From: Deltaproteobacteria bacterium
GTDB lineage: Bacteria > Desulfobacterota > Deferrimicrobia > J040
NCBI GenBank assembly: GCA_011773515.1
Contig: WVXK01000057.1
Coordinates: forward strand, 93,135-128,904
Direction of reading: 5' to 3'
Length of the DNA stretch: 35,770 bases
Shown here piece after piece: positions 1 to 7,609 of the stretch (position 1 is its first letter; every line of letters begins with the position of its first letter). The translations under genes and the position numbers were made by a program. The notes beneath the pieces were generated by a model. The model had not been told where the DNA came from. It made no database searches and was given only the letters and a program-made list of their open reading frames with translations.

Positions 1-4
1 AACT

Positions 5-388
5 GTGGCGCAGGCAGGGAAGAGATCGGGGAAAATCGCCAGGGGGCTCGTCGGGAAAGGCTATTTGTTCAGCCTTGGTATGGGTGTGCTCTCCTTCGCC
101 CTCTTCGTTGCGGCCCTTCATATGGAATCCATCCTTGAGTCGCTGGGAATCACGATCGTGCTGATGGGCGAGATGATCGCTTTTCTCGTCGTGGTTGTCG
201 GGATAGACGCAGGCAGCAGGTGGTGGCTGAGCGATATGGCGGACGGCAACGAGGGTGCACGGAAAAAAGAGGGCGGTCTGGAAGGGGGGGGTGACGGAAA
301 GGGAGCGAGGCCCTCTCCGGTAAGCGCCGGCTCAGGGTATGAGCAACGGGATGAATCCCCGCCCCCCGCGCACGAAAACTTCTTCTAA
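5..388 (+). CDS. Small two-helix membrane protein, possibly 5'-truncated
   Basis: I do not recognise the family. The frame is open to the left edge of the window, so the GTG at position 5 may be internal and the true start may lie outside. Two hydrophobic segments are visible at about residues 19-40 and 48-66, followed by a hydrophilic tail of about 55 residues rich in Gly, Lys and Glu. The expected topology is a helical hairpin with a long soluble tail. The tail codons contain a run of consecutive G near 283-291, a place where frameshifts or sequencing errors are common, so the last 30 residues are less certain than the rest. It is followed by a 133-base gap before the next gene on the same strand. 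No function can be assigned. Confidence 0.5.
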   Translation: MAQAGKRSGKIARGLVGKGYLFSLGMGVLSFALFVAALHMESILESLGITIVLMGEMIAFLVVVVGIDAGSRWWLSDMADGNEGARKKEGGLEGGGDGKGARPSPVSAGSGYEQRDESPPPAHENFF

Positions 389-426
389 TTTTTCGGCACA
401 AACAGTACAATTTGATACACTGTAGC

Positions 427-484
427 CATACGTCCTGAAGAGAGCCAATGACGTATGTGACCGGATGCCGGAAAACGTTCCGGC
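427..484 (+). promoter_or_regulatory. Structured leader: two inverted repeats before the PLP-enzyme gene
   Basis: Two inverted repeats lie in tandem between the first gene and the sulfhydrylase. The first pairs CATACGT (427-433) with ACGTATG (451-457) across 17 bases. The second pairs GCCGGAA (467-473) with TTCCGGC (478-484) around a 4-base AACG loop and is followed by a T-rich patch at about 495-501. The ribosome binding site starts at 506. This could be an attenuator-like leader or a protein operator. It does not match the SAM-I riboswitch consensus as far as I can tell by eye. Confidence 0.35.
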
Positions 485-521
485 TGCAGGGGGATCTCTT
501 TTTACAAGGAGGGAAGGGGAT

Positions 522-1775
522 ATGAGTGAGAAGAAGTGGAAGTTCGATACCCAGGTTATCCACGGGGCCCAGGCGCCGGGGGAGTGGAAGAGCGCTACTC
601 TGGCTCCCATCTACCAGACGGCATCGCACCGGTTTGACACCGCCGAGGAACTCTCCGATGTATTTGCGGGGAAGCAAAAAGGGTTCATCTACCAGCGCCT
701 GCGAAACCCCACCAACGAGGTCCTGGAAAAACGGCTCGCCATGCTGACCGGCGGCATGGAGGCTGTTGTCACCGGATCGGGCATGGCGGCGATAAACAAC
801 GCCGTGCTCTCCATATGCCGCTCGGGTGACGAGATCGTGTCGGGAAACTCCCTGTTCATGTCCACCTTTCTGCTCTACAACAACGTTCTCAGGAAGCTGG
901 GAATCGACGTGAAGCTGGTCGAGAGCGCCGACCTTTCCGCCTGGAAGGCGGCCGTTACGCCGAAGACCAAGCTCCTCTTCGTGGAGACGATCGGTAACCC
1001 CAAGATGGACGTGCCGAATATCCGGGAGCTTGCAGACCTCGCCCACGAGAACCGGGCGCCCCTGATCGTGGACAACACGCTGGCTACCCCCTATCTGTTC
1101 CTGCCCCTCGAGCACGGGGCCGATATCCTGGTCTACTCCACCACCAAGTACCTGAACGGCCACGGATCGGCGGTAGGGGGCGTGGTGATCGACTCGGGGA
1201 GATTCGACTGGCCCGACGACAAGTACACCGATTTCAAGCTCTATAAGGATATCGCGGGAAAACGGGCATTCATCGACAGGGTGTGGCGGGAGATCCATAT
1301 CAACTTCGGGACCACCCAGTCTCCCTTCCAGTCCTACCTCACCCTGATCGGCCTGGACACCCTGGCGCTCCGGATGGAACGGCACATGAAAAACACTGTC
1401 GAGGTGGCCAGGTTCCTGGCGCAACACCCCAAGGTGAAGTGGGTCAACTTCCCCGGTCTGGAGGACAGCCCCTCCCATGAGACGGCGAAGGCCCAGTTCA
1501 ACGGGAAGGGGTACGGGGGGCTCTTGACCTTCGGCCTGGAAGACGAGAAAGCCTGTTTCGACTATATCCGGAACGTCAGGCTCGCGTACCACCTGGCGAA
1601 CCTGGGCGACTGCAAGACCCTGGTCATCCACCCCTGGTCATCGCAATACATCAGGTTTACCGAGGAATCGAGGCGGGACAACGGCATCACCCCTGACATG
1701 GTGCGGGTATCCGTGGGGATCGAAGCCGTCGAGGACATCCTGGAGGACCTGGACCAGGCTCTTCGGGCCATATGA
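522..1775 (+). CDS. O-acetylhomoserine sulfhydrylase-type PLP enzyme (Cys/Met metabolism family)
   Basis: This is a 417-residue fold-type I PLP enzyme of the Cys/Met metabolism family. It probably makes homocysteine from O-acetylhomoserine and sulfide, or performs a related gamma-elimination. The PLP lysine is K209 in the motif STTKYLNGHG, and the aspartate that pairs with the pyridine nitrogen is D184 in IVDNT. The substrate-loop motif YQRLRNPT is present, as is the FDWPDD insertion after the active-site lysine that is typical of the O-acetylhomoserine sulfhydrylase branch. An in-frame ATG at 465 exists, but the ATG at 522 sits 8 bases after a strong AAGGAGGG site (506-513) and gives the usual family N-terminus, so I chose it. 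Methionine gamma-lyase or cystathionine gamma-synthase activity cannot be excluded from sequence alone. Confidence 0.9.
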   Translation: MSEKKWKFDTQVIHGAQAPGEWKSATLAPIYQTASHRFDTAEELSDVFAGKQKGFIYQRLRNPTNEVLEKRLAMLTGGMEAVVTGSGMAAINNAVLSICRSGDEIVSGNSLFMSTFLLYNNVLRKLGIDVKLVESADLSAWKAAVTPKTKLLFVETIGNPKMDVPNIRELADLAHENRAPLIVDNTLATPYLFLPLEHGADILVYSTTKYLNGHGSAVGGVVIDSGRFDWPDDKYTDFKLYKDIAGKRAFIDRVWREIHINFGTTQSPFQSYLTLIGLDTLALRMERHMKNTVEVARFLAQHPKVKWVNFPGLEDSPSHETAKAQFNGKGYGGLLTFGLEDEKACFDYIRNVRLAYHLANLGDCKTLVIHPWSSQYIRFTEESRRDNGITPDMVRVSVGIEAVEDILEDLDQALRAI

Positions 1776-1841
1776 AAAAGGGGCCGCCGGGCTTGATTCG
1801 GCGCTTCTGCATTGCCCAACCCCGGTGCGGGTAAGTTGAAG

Positions 1842-2267
1842 ATGAAGGAGACCTTCAAGAAACTGTCCCCGAACCTGATGGTAGAAGACGTGAACGGTGC
1901 CGTCGATTTTTACTGCGATGTCCTGGGTTTTGCCTTCGTCCTGGGGGCTCCCGAGGCGGGAGGGGACGTGGTGAGGATAAGGGACTCAGGGGTCCCCCTC
2001 GACTGGGCGCTGGTGCGAAGGGGGGGCGTGGACATCATGTTTCAGACCAGGAGGAGTCTCGTCCAGGAAAACTTCGACTTTGCCCACGAGCAGGTCGGCG
2101 GGTCGTTGACCCTGTTTATCGAGGTGGAGGATGTCGATGCCCTCTACGGGTTGATAAAGGGCCGGGTAGACATTGTCCGCGATATGGAGACCACATTTTA
2201 CGGAATGAAGGAGTTCATCATCCGGGACAACAGCGGTTATATCCTCACCTTCGCCCAGAGGGGCTGA
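1842..2267 (+). CDS. VOC-fold (glyoxalase/bleomycin resistance/dioxygenase superfamily) protein
   Basis: A 141-residue single-module VOC protein. The beta-alpha-beta-beta-beta unit appears twice: PNLMVEDVNGAVDFYCDVLGF at the N-terminus and, from about residue 86, LTLFIEVEDVDALYGLIKG, ending with FIIRDNSGYILTFAQ. The last strand lacks the glutamate that usually serves as metal ligand in glyoxalase I (threonine/phenylalanine here), so a non-enzymatic or differently liganded role is possible. A TTG at 1812 would add ten residues, but the ATG at 1842 matches the normal family start. It follows the sulfhydrylase by 66 bases on the same strand and may be cotranscribed. Substrate unknown. Confidence 0.8.
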   Translation: MKETFKKLSPNLMVEDVNGAVDFYCDVLGFAFVLGAPEAGGDVVRIRDSGVPLDWALVRRGGVDIMFQTRRSLVQENFDFAHEQVGGSLTLFIEVEDVDALYGLIKGRVDIVRDMETTFYGMKEFIIRDNSGYILTFAQRG

Positions 2268-3035
2268 TCGGTTTCCCCCCTCGTGCTTCGATTTTCCCGT
2301 GAACGTTCGAACAGGTGCGGGACCGGAAAACCCGCCGCCGAAAAAGCTGGCCCTTCAGAGCGGCAGCCCTTTTTCATGGAACCTTCGTGCAATCAGCTGC
2401 GCAATCCATGCAGTATTGGCGTTTGCTTTTTGTGCAGCGGAACCCTTTTCCTCCCCGGAGTGCGTTCGGCCGATAAGGGGATGGAACGTCTCCGTGTATA
2501 TGACCGGTTACCCGGTCAGCTCCTCCCTTCATCACCGAACCGTTGTCGTAGCAGCACACGAAGAGCTCATCGGTGAACTGCAACCACTCTTTTTTGACCC
2601 GGTATTTCCGTTGAGTGCGGGGAAAGTGAAGTCGACTCTCCGTCCTGATCATGAAAAGCCTCCGCGTAAAACAGCTCTCGCTCCTTTTGTCGCCGGACTA
2701 AAATGCTGAAAAATTGTTCAATGCAGCGTGAACGCCCTACACAGAGCACGCTAATGAAAAGACGGGTGAAATGCGGTAATTTTTTTGCCCCTCCCCCCCG
2801 GGGTGGCTCACGAAGGTAAGAGATATGGAGCTAACGGGCAGGATAAAATATATCATATCAATGCGGAAAATAATATCCAAAAATTGTAATTTTGCTGAAA
2901 ATTTTTTCCGGGACGAGCCGTTCAGAAAACCCCCCTGCTGTGCATGAACATCGAGCAACGATCCCGATCAGGGTAGTTTCAGATAGAATTGCCACTGGCG
3001 CCGGACGATGAGAAGGCGAGCACCCCTGTCAACTC
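2268..3035. other. Gene-poor stretch between convergent genes
   Basis: About 770 bases between the VOC gene (+) and the end of the polyphosphate cluster (-). Short open frames occur on both strands, but only the minus-strand frame at 2374-2652 has a convincing ribosome binding site. The part at about 2760-2930 is clearly more AT-rich than its surroundings, with several A and T runs. No terminator, RNA gene or mobile-element end was recognised. Confidence 0.5.
2374..2652 (-). CDS. Doubtful small cysteine-containing protein, or remnant
   Basis: I do not recognise this 92-residue frame. Support for it is a GGAGG site six bases before the ATG and coding-like third-position GC over roughly the first 45 codons (the part reading VKKEWLQFTDELFVCCYDNG). 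The second half has codon use less like the neighbours, and ends in a cysteine cluster (C at about residues 73, 81, 84, 88). This contrast suggests either a real small zinc-binding protein or a gene that has lost its end through a frameshift. It has no same-strand partner nearby. Confidence 0.3.
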   Translation of the reverse strand: MIRTESRLHFPRTQRKYRVKKEWLQFTDELFVCCYDNGSVMKGGADRVTGHIHGDVPSPYRPNALRGGKGFRCTKSKRQYCMDCAADCTKVP

Positions 3036-3971
3036 TCACCCCGGAAGCTCCATGCCCGTCATCAGGTGATCTTCCATGTATTTGATCTCCTCGATGCCCG
3101 ACACCACGGTCTCAGGGTCTACCTGGAGCTCCTCTGCGGGGATCTTTTCGTCGTAAACCACATTGGAGAGGATGTACTTGATGCAGTTGAGCCGTGCTTT
3201 CTTCTTGCTGTCGGAACGGATGATCGTCCAGGGTGAGATCGTCCTGTTCGTTTCATTGAGCATCTGGAATTTCCGTATCGTATAGTCGTCCCACTTTTCC
3301 TGTGCAGCCATGTCGACGGGAGATATCTTGAAGTGCTTCAGCGGGTCTATCATTCTCGATTTGAAACGGCGCATCTGTTCCTGCTTGGATACGGAGAAAA
3401 AAAACTTAAAGAGGGTGATCCCGTTCTTCACCAGTATTTCTTCGATCATCGGCACGTCCTTCAAAAAACGTTTATGCTCCTCGTCGGTGCAGAACCCCAT
3501 GGTTGGCTCCACCATGGCGCGATTGTACCAGCTCCGGTCGAAGAGCACGATCTCTCCGCCCGAGGGGAGGTGCTGAAAGTATCGCTGGAAATACCATTGC
3601 GTTCGCTCACGGTCACTGGGCTTTAAGAGGGCAACGACCCGGGCACCCCGTGGATTCATGTGTTCGACGATCCTTTTTATGGTCCCGCCCTTGCCGGCGG
3701 CATCGCGGCCCTCGAATAGCATCAGGACGCGCTGTTCGTGGGCGATGACATACTTCTGCCATTTCAAGAGCTCTATTTGCAGCCGGTGCAGTTCCTCTTC
3801 GTATTCGAGGGTGGATTTGCTCACGTACACGGCCTTTCGTTTTTTCGATTTTTTCTTGTTCATGTTCTCATAGGCCGTGTGTTCGGATAGCTCTGTCTTG
3901 TTTTTCTTTTCCTTTTTCTTCTCCCTCTTGTTTCCTTTTTTCTTTCTTTTTTCGGGTTTTTCCTTCGCCAT
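3036..3971 (-). CDS. Polyphosphate kinase 2 family protein (first of a tandem pair)
   Basis: PPK2 enzymes move phosphate between polyphosphate and nucleotides, usually making ADP/ATP or GTP from polyphosphate. The core shows Walker A GRDAAGKGG (about residues 88-96), the Walker B/aspartate motif DRSWYNRAMVEP (about 145-156), a lid rich in arginine (MRRFKSR) and the C-terminal SPWTIIRSD motif. The start is taken at the ATG at 3971, seven bases after AAAGGAG; an upstream ATG at 3998 would add nine residues and has a weaker site. The first roughly 45 residues form a low-complexity, lysine-dominated tail that is absent from compact PPK2 enzymes. The gene lies 66 bases after the second PPK2 gene and is the last gene of the cluster. 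Whether it uses AMP or ADP cannot be told by eye. Confidence 0.93.
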   Translation of the reverse strand: MAKEKPEKRKKKGNKREKKKEKKNKTELSEHTAYENMNKKKSKKRKAVYVSKSTLEYEEELHRLQIELLKWQKYVIAHEQRVLMLFEGRDAAGKGGTIKRIVEHMNPRGARVVALLKPSDRERTQWYFQRYFQHLPSGGEIVLFDRSWYNRAMVEPTMGFCTDEEHKRFLKDVPMIEEILVKNGITLFKFFFSVSKQEQMRRFKSRMIDPLKHFKISPVDMAAQEKWDDYTIRKFQMLNETNRTISPWTIIRSDSKKKARLNCIKYILSNVVYDEKIPAEELQVDPETVVSGIEEIKYMEDHLMTGMELPG

Positions 3972-4037
3972 CGGGGGCTCCTTTACTTTATCCGCCATTT
4001 TATTCGCCTGCCTGCACGTCTCCTGGGAACCGGGAGG

Positions 4038-5129
4038 TCACTCGACGAACCGGCCATGTTTCCTCCGCTGTTTCTTCATCCTGCGCAGCTCTTTGTCACC
4101 CGGGATGACGACGTGCGGGTCCGGATTCAGATCGAGGTCCCGGCTTCTGCCCTTGTAGGGAACGATACTGAGGATCAGCTTCATGGTTTCCCGCCTGGCC
4201 AGGTGCTTGTTGTCGGAACGGATGACCCACCAGGGGGACTTTTCCGTATGGGTCCGCTTCAGCAGCTGGAATTTTTTTTCCGTAAAGTTATCCCACAGCT
4301 CCTGGGCCTGCAGGTCCACCTCGGAGAGCTTCCACTGGCGCAGGGGATCGTTCTTTCTCCTGTCGAACCGCCTCTTCTGCTCTCTCTTGCTCACGGAAAA
4401 ATAGAGTTTGATCAGTATGGTTCTGCCGGCATCATCGAGAAAATTGTGTTCGTAGGTGACGACCTTTTTCATGAACCGTTTGTACTGATCCTCGGTGCAG
4501 AATCCCATGACCGGCTCGACGAGAGCCCGGTTGTACCAGCTCCTGTCGAAGAGAACGATCTCTCCCGCGCGGGGGAAGTGCTCTATATAGCGCTTTATGT
4601 GGAGTTCCGTCTTCTGCTGCTCGCTCGGTTTCCCCAGAGCGACGGTGCGGTATCTCTTCTCGTTCAGATATCGGGTGATCCGCCGAATCGTCCCCCCCTT
4701 GCCCGAGGCGTCCCGTCCGTCGAAAAGGACGACCATTTTCTTGTTCGTGTTCTCCATGTGCCGCTGCAGCTTGAGGAGTTCCACCTGGTAGGGTTTCAGC
4801 TCCTCCGCTTCATAGAACGTTTTCAAAGCCCCCTCGATGATCTCTTCCTTGTCCTTCTTTTTGAGCTGTTTCTGAATCTTCCGTATCAGCTTTTCGCTGT
4901 CTGCGGGTCTTACTTTCGGCTGGATTTTTTCCACCACCTCCCTGATCGGCTTCGCCCTGCCGCTTGCCCTCTTGTCGGCGTCCCTTTTCTTCTCCTTCTG
5001 GCTGTGCAGATCTTCAGGCTTGGTTTTCACCTGTGCTAACTTTGGCGCGTCTTTTATCTGCACTACCTTGGGATTCGGTTCCTTTTCCCGTTCTTTCTTC
5101 CTTGCGTTTTTTCTCTTCGTCTTTTTCAT
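4038..5129 (-). CDS. Polyphosphate kinase 2 family protein (second of a tandem pair)
   Basis: A 363-residue PPK2 paralogue. Walker A GRDASGKGGTIRR lies at about residues 138-150, the DRSWYNRALVEPVMGF motif at about 195-210, the lid KRRFDRRKNDPL at about 252-263 and SPWWVIRSDNK near 298. An N-terminal extension of about 95 residues, dense in lysine and arginine and probably partly coiled (residues 60-100), precedes the kinase core. The start at the ATG 5129 follows TTGGAG by five bases; a GTG two codons earlier is an alternative. It is clearly diverged from the neighbouring PPK2 in the tail and the C-terminus, so this is an old duplication or two separate acquisitions, not a recent copy. It starts 20 bases after the phosphoesterase gene ends, which indicates cotranscription. 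Confidence 0.93.
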   Translation of the reverse strand: MKKTKRKNARKKEREKEPNPKVVQIKDAPKLAQVKTKPEDLHSQKEKKRDADKRASGRAKPIREVVEKIQPKVRPADSEKLIRKIQKQLKKKDKEEIIEGALKTFYEAEELKPYQVELLKLQRHMENTNKKMVVLFDGRDASGKGGTIRRITRYLNEKRYRTVALGKPSEQQKTELHIKRYIEHFPRAGEIVLFDRSWYNRALVEPVMGFCTEDQYKRFMKKVVTYEHNFLDDAGRTILIKLYFSVSKREQKRRFDRRKNDPLRQWKLSEVDLQAQELWDNFTEKKFQLLKRTHTEKSPWWVIRSDNKHLARRETMKLILSIVPYKGRSRDLDLNPDPHVVIPGDKELRRMKKQRRKHGRFVE

Positions 5130-5149
5130 AGCCACTCCAATTTTTCTTT

Positions 5150-5872
5150 TTAATTCAACTTCTTTCCCTTTCGATACATTTTTTCGTAAATATCGGGGAG
5201 CCGGTTTTTTCTCAGGCCCTCGATCACCTCTTCGACCGGGTAGGGAATGCGGAAGTGGTAGGCCTCTATTTTACGCGATGAGACCGTAAGGATGGCAAAG
5301 GATGCCCGGGGGTCGCCGTCGAACATCCGTCCCACACTGCCCGGGTTTAAGAAGTGAACACCATCGATGCATCGGTAATATGGCACGTGCGAATGACCCA
5401 TGATGTGGACCCGGTAGGGTGAACCCTTCGCAAGGTCGCGGAACCGTCTTTCGGAGGCACGGGGAAACAGGAGTTCTTCCTCATCGTCTGCGGTTCCGTG
5501 GAACAGGCCGATTCGGATACCGTCCACGGTAAAATCCTGCCTTTTCGGAAGGGATTTTAAGTAGCGAATGTTCCCCGCATGCAGGTTTTCGCAGGTCCAG
5601 AAATACATGACCCGTTTTTCTTCCTTTCTCGGTTTTTCCAGTTTTTTTCCCGCCAGGATTTTCAGGACTCGGTCGTCCGTGTTCCCCAGTATGGAGACGG
5701 ATTGTTTCCTCTGACGAAACCACTGGATTGTTTCATTGGGGAACGTGCTGAAAACCGTAAAGTCGCCGGTGTTGACGATCCCGTGAAACTTTCCCGGCCG
5801 CACGTATTTTTCCACAGCCCTGAGTGCCGGGTAGTTTGCGTGAATGTCGCCCAGAACGAGTATTTTCTTCAT
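5150..5872 (-). CDS. Calcineurin-type metallophosphoesterase (YfcE/MJ0936-like)
   Basis: A 240-residue binuclear metallophosphoesterase, cytoplasmic since it has no signal peptide. All metal and catalytic positions of the fold can be seen: D9 and H11 (GDIHANYPAL), D37 (NTGDF), N64 (GNTDD), H125 (LFHGTADD), and H160/H162 (MGHSHVPYY), with NPGSVG following. Members hydrolyse phosphodiesters or phosphomonoesters; the natural substrate here is unknown. Its place directly upstream of two PPK2 genes (20-base gap) suggests that it works on a phosphorylated nucleotide or a phosphate chain, but this is inference. The ATG has only a weak Shine-Dalgarno sequence. Confidence 0.88.
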   Translation of the reverse strand: MKKILVLGDIHANYPALRAVEKYVRPGKFHGIVNTGDFTVFSTFPNETIQWFRQRKQSVSILGNTDDRVLKILAGKKLEKPRKEEKRVMYFWTCENLHAGNIRYLKSLPKRQDFTVDGIRIGLFHGTADDEEELLFPRASERRFRDLAKGSPYRVHIMGHSHVPYYRCIDGVHFLNPGSVGRMFDGDPRASFAILTVSSRKIEAYHFRIPYPVEEVIEGLRKNRLPDIYEKMYRKGKKLN

Positions 5873-6055
5873 AACAAGCAGGTGGTTGAAGCTTCGGCCC
5901 CTCCGGCGGAAATGCCAACTTCAAAACTCCCGATATGAAACAACCGCTTAGATGCCACCGGCGAGCAGATAGTTTTATCGCAGCCGGGCTTCATCCCACA
6001 TTCGGCCAGGGATGGGGATGTTTTCGCGCTCGGGGGGCAGGGGCGTTTACCGGGC

Positions 6056-6637
6056 TCAAGGGATCAGGTTCCGCACTACTTTGGAAAACGACTGAATTTC
6101 CAGCGTTATTTTCTTATACGCTTTCTTCCTGGGCTTTTTCCCTCCTTTTTTCATGAATAGTGCAAGAGCGTCGCTTCTCTTTATGATCTTTTTTTTCGCT
6201 TTCAGGGGGATGTTTTCCTGGCTTTTCTCCAGAAGGGCGAGGCTGTCGCGAAGCTCGGACGACGTTTTTTTGAGGTCGATGTACAGGGGCAGATACTTTT
6301 TCTTCCCCATCGGCTTTAGATTTTCGTTCACCCGGTGCAATGTCTTCTGAAGCTTTCTGATCTTCCTCCTGAGGTTCTCGCTGATTTCCCCTGCCTTTCT
6401 CTCTTCGTCTGAGAGGATCTCGGGGAGGACTATTTCCTGCTTCTCCCGGTAATAGTCGGCGGCGGAGCTCTTGATCAGCCTTGCGTAATGATTCCCGATC
6501 GATTTGATCCCGGCCAGTTTTTCCTCCGGCATTTCAAAAAGCTGTTTTATGGTAGTGATGCCGTGTTTGTTGAGCAGCTTCATGCGCGAGGTTTCGATGT
6601 ATTTCAACCGGGTAAGGTCATCCTTCTTCACGGTCAC
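6056..6637 (-). CDS. Helix-hairpin-helix, lysine-rich coiled protein of unknown function
   Basis: A 193-residue basic protein. Residues about 10-55 fit a helix-hairpin-helix/SAM-like module (LLNKHGITTIKQLFEMPEEK followed by GIKSIGNHYARLI), as found in DNA-binding or scaffold proteins. Residues about 80-150 are predicted to be helical and may coil (repeated Leu/Lys heptads). The C-terminus carries dense lysine patches such as LKAKKKIIKR and KKGGKKPRKKAYKK. No catalytic motif is visible. It is the least explained member of the cluster, with gaps of 183 bases to the phosphoesterase and 143 bases to the kinase-like gene. It could bind nucleic acid or, given the company it keeps, polyphosphate. 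Neither role is shown by the sequence. Confidence 0.75.
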   Translation of the reverse strand: MTVKKDDLTRLKYIETSRMKLLNKHGITTIKQLFEMPEEKLAGIKSIGNHYARLIKSSAADYYREKQEIVLPEILSDEERKAGEISENLRRKIRKLQKTLHRVNENLKPMGKKKYLPLYIDLKKTSSELRDSLALLEKSQENIPLKAKKKIIKRSDALALFMKKGGKKPRKKAYKKITLEIQSFSKVVRNLIP

Positions 6638-6780
6638 GGCCTCCCTCTATTTCCCCGTCAACGGGGAAAGGCGTGGTGCCAATGTATGCAAAAACAAGAA
6701 ATATCAATGATATAAGCATCTCCTGCCGGTGTCAAGGATTAACAAAATACGGTTTGTTTTTGCGTGGGAAGTCCCACACG

Positions 6781-7524
6781 TCACGGCACGAGATCCTTTT
6801 CCCAGCGTTCGGCAGGGTACGAAGTGCCTCCCGTTAAAAGAGCCGCGAAGGCGACGAGGGCCCTGCGCGCGTCGCCGATCGGGTGATGAAAGGCGTCCCA
6901 GTGCTCGCTGTCTTCCCCGTCGTGGTTGGGGATGACGAAGTCATACTTCCAGCCCTCCCGCAACTCGGTGAAGGCGCTTCCCGCACGCGTTTCGATGTTT
7001 TCACGGTCCCCGGGTGACAGTCTGGTTTTCTGGGTTCCGGTGCGGCGAAGCAGCTTCCTCCGCATCATGTCGGTGACTGTTTTCTCCAGGCCCGGCCGGT
7101 TTGCGGGGTTTTTAAGATCCTGGATCTCATCCTTTGAGAGGGGAGAGAGGAAAACCTTCAGGGTGGGAATTGCCTGCAACTGCTCGGAAGCGATGAGCCC
7201 TGCGGCAACGTACGGGTTTCCCTCGAAAAAGGCATCTTTTCCCCGCGAGAGGATTTTTTTGATACTTTCTATCTCGACGGCGTGGAGGTCTCCCCGGACG
7301 TCGGCACAGATATATCCCGGGGTTCCAAAGAGATCCTCGATTACCTCGCGGGGGCGAAAATGGTAGTCCACCCCGTCCTGTTCCCCGGGCCGGGGATCGC
7401 GGCTGTTGTACGGCACGACTTTTACAAGCCTGCCGGCCAGGTGTGGGTAAAACGTTGAGAGTGCGATAAAAAGGGGGGTTTTTCCCACACAGGAGGGGCC
7501 CGACAGTATAACCAGTCTTTTCAT
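6781..7524 (-). CDS. Guanylate kinase-like P-loop protein
   Basis: A 247-residue protein related to guanylate kinase. The P-loop is GPSCVGKT (residues 9-16), and the GMP-binding region is recognisable as YNSRDPRPGEQDGVDYHF (39-56), close to the standard guanylate kinase motif. Beyond about residue 60 the sequence departs from housekeeping Gmk, and it is about 40 residues longer than Gmk. The open frame extends to 7680, but that part overlaps the end of the CHAD gene; the ATG at 7524 has a GAGGGGAA site upstream and starts right before the P-loop. It may phosphorylate GMP or another nucleotide. In a cluster with two PPK2 enzymes it could feed nucleoside diphosphates to polyphosphate-driven phosphorylation, an inference only. 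It is probably not the essential gmk. Confidence 0.8.
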   Translation of the reverse strand: MKRLVILSGPSCVGKTPLFIALSTFYPHLAGRLVKVVPYNSRDPRPGEQDGVDYHFRPREVIEDLFGTPGYICADVRGDLHAVEIESIKKILSRGKDAFFEGNPYVAAGLIASEQLQAIPTLKVFLSPLSKDEIQDLKNPANRPGLEKTVTDMMRRKLLRRTGTQKTRLSPGDRENIETRAGSAFTELREGWKYDFVIPNHDGEDSEHWDAFHHPIGDARRALVAFAALLTGGTSYPAERWEKDLVP

Positions 7525-7609
7525 GATCGGCTCTTTTTCCCCTCGGAACTCCTGCTCCCGGCGATTCGGCTTCAGGCAGGCACCGGGATCACCTGAGCGC
7601 TTTCGGTCG

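Noticed and set aside
150-1631. 493-codon open frame on the minus strand
   Set aside because: It lies opposite the sulfhydrylase gene, whose motifs, ribosome site and length are all right. High GC makes long antisense frames common.
4056-5039. 327-codon open frame on the plus strand
   Set aside because: Shadow of the second PPK2 gene; the Leu/Phe-rich translation reflects the antisense of lysine/glutamate codons.
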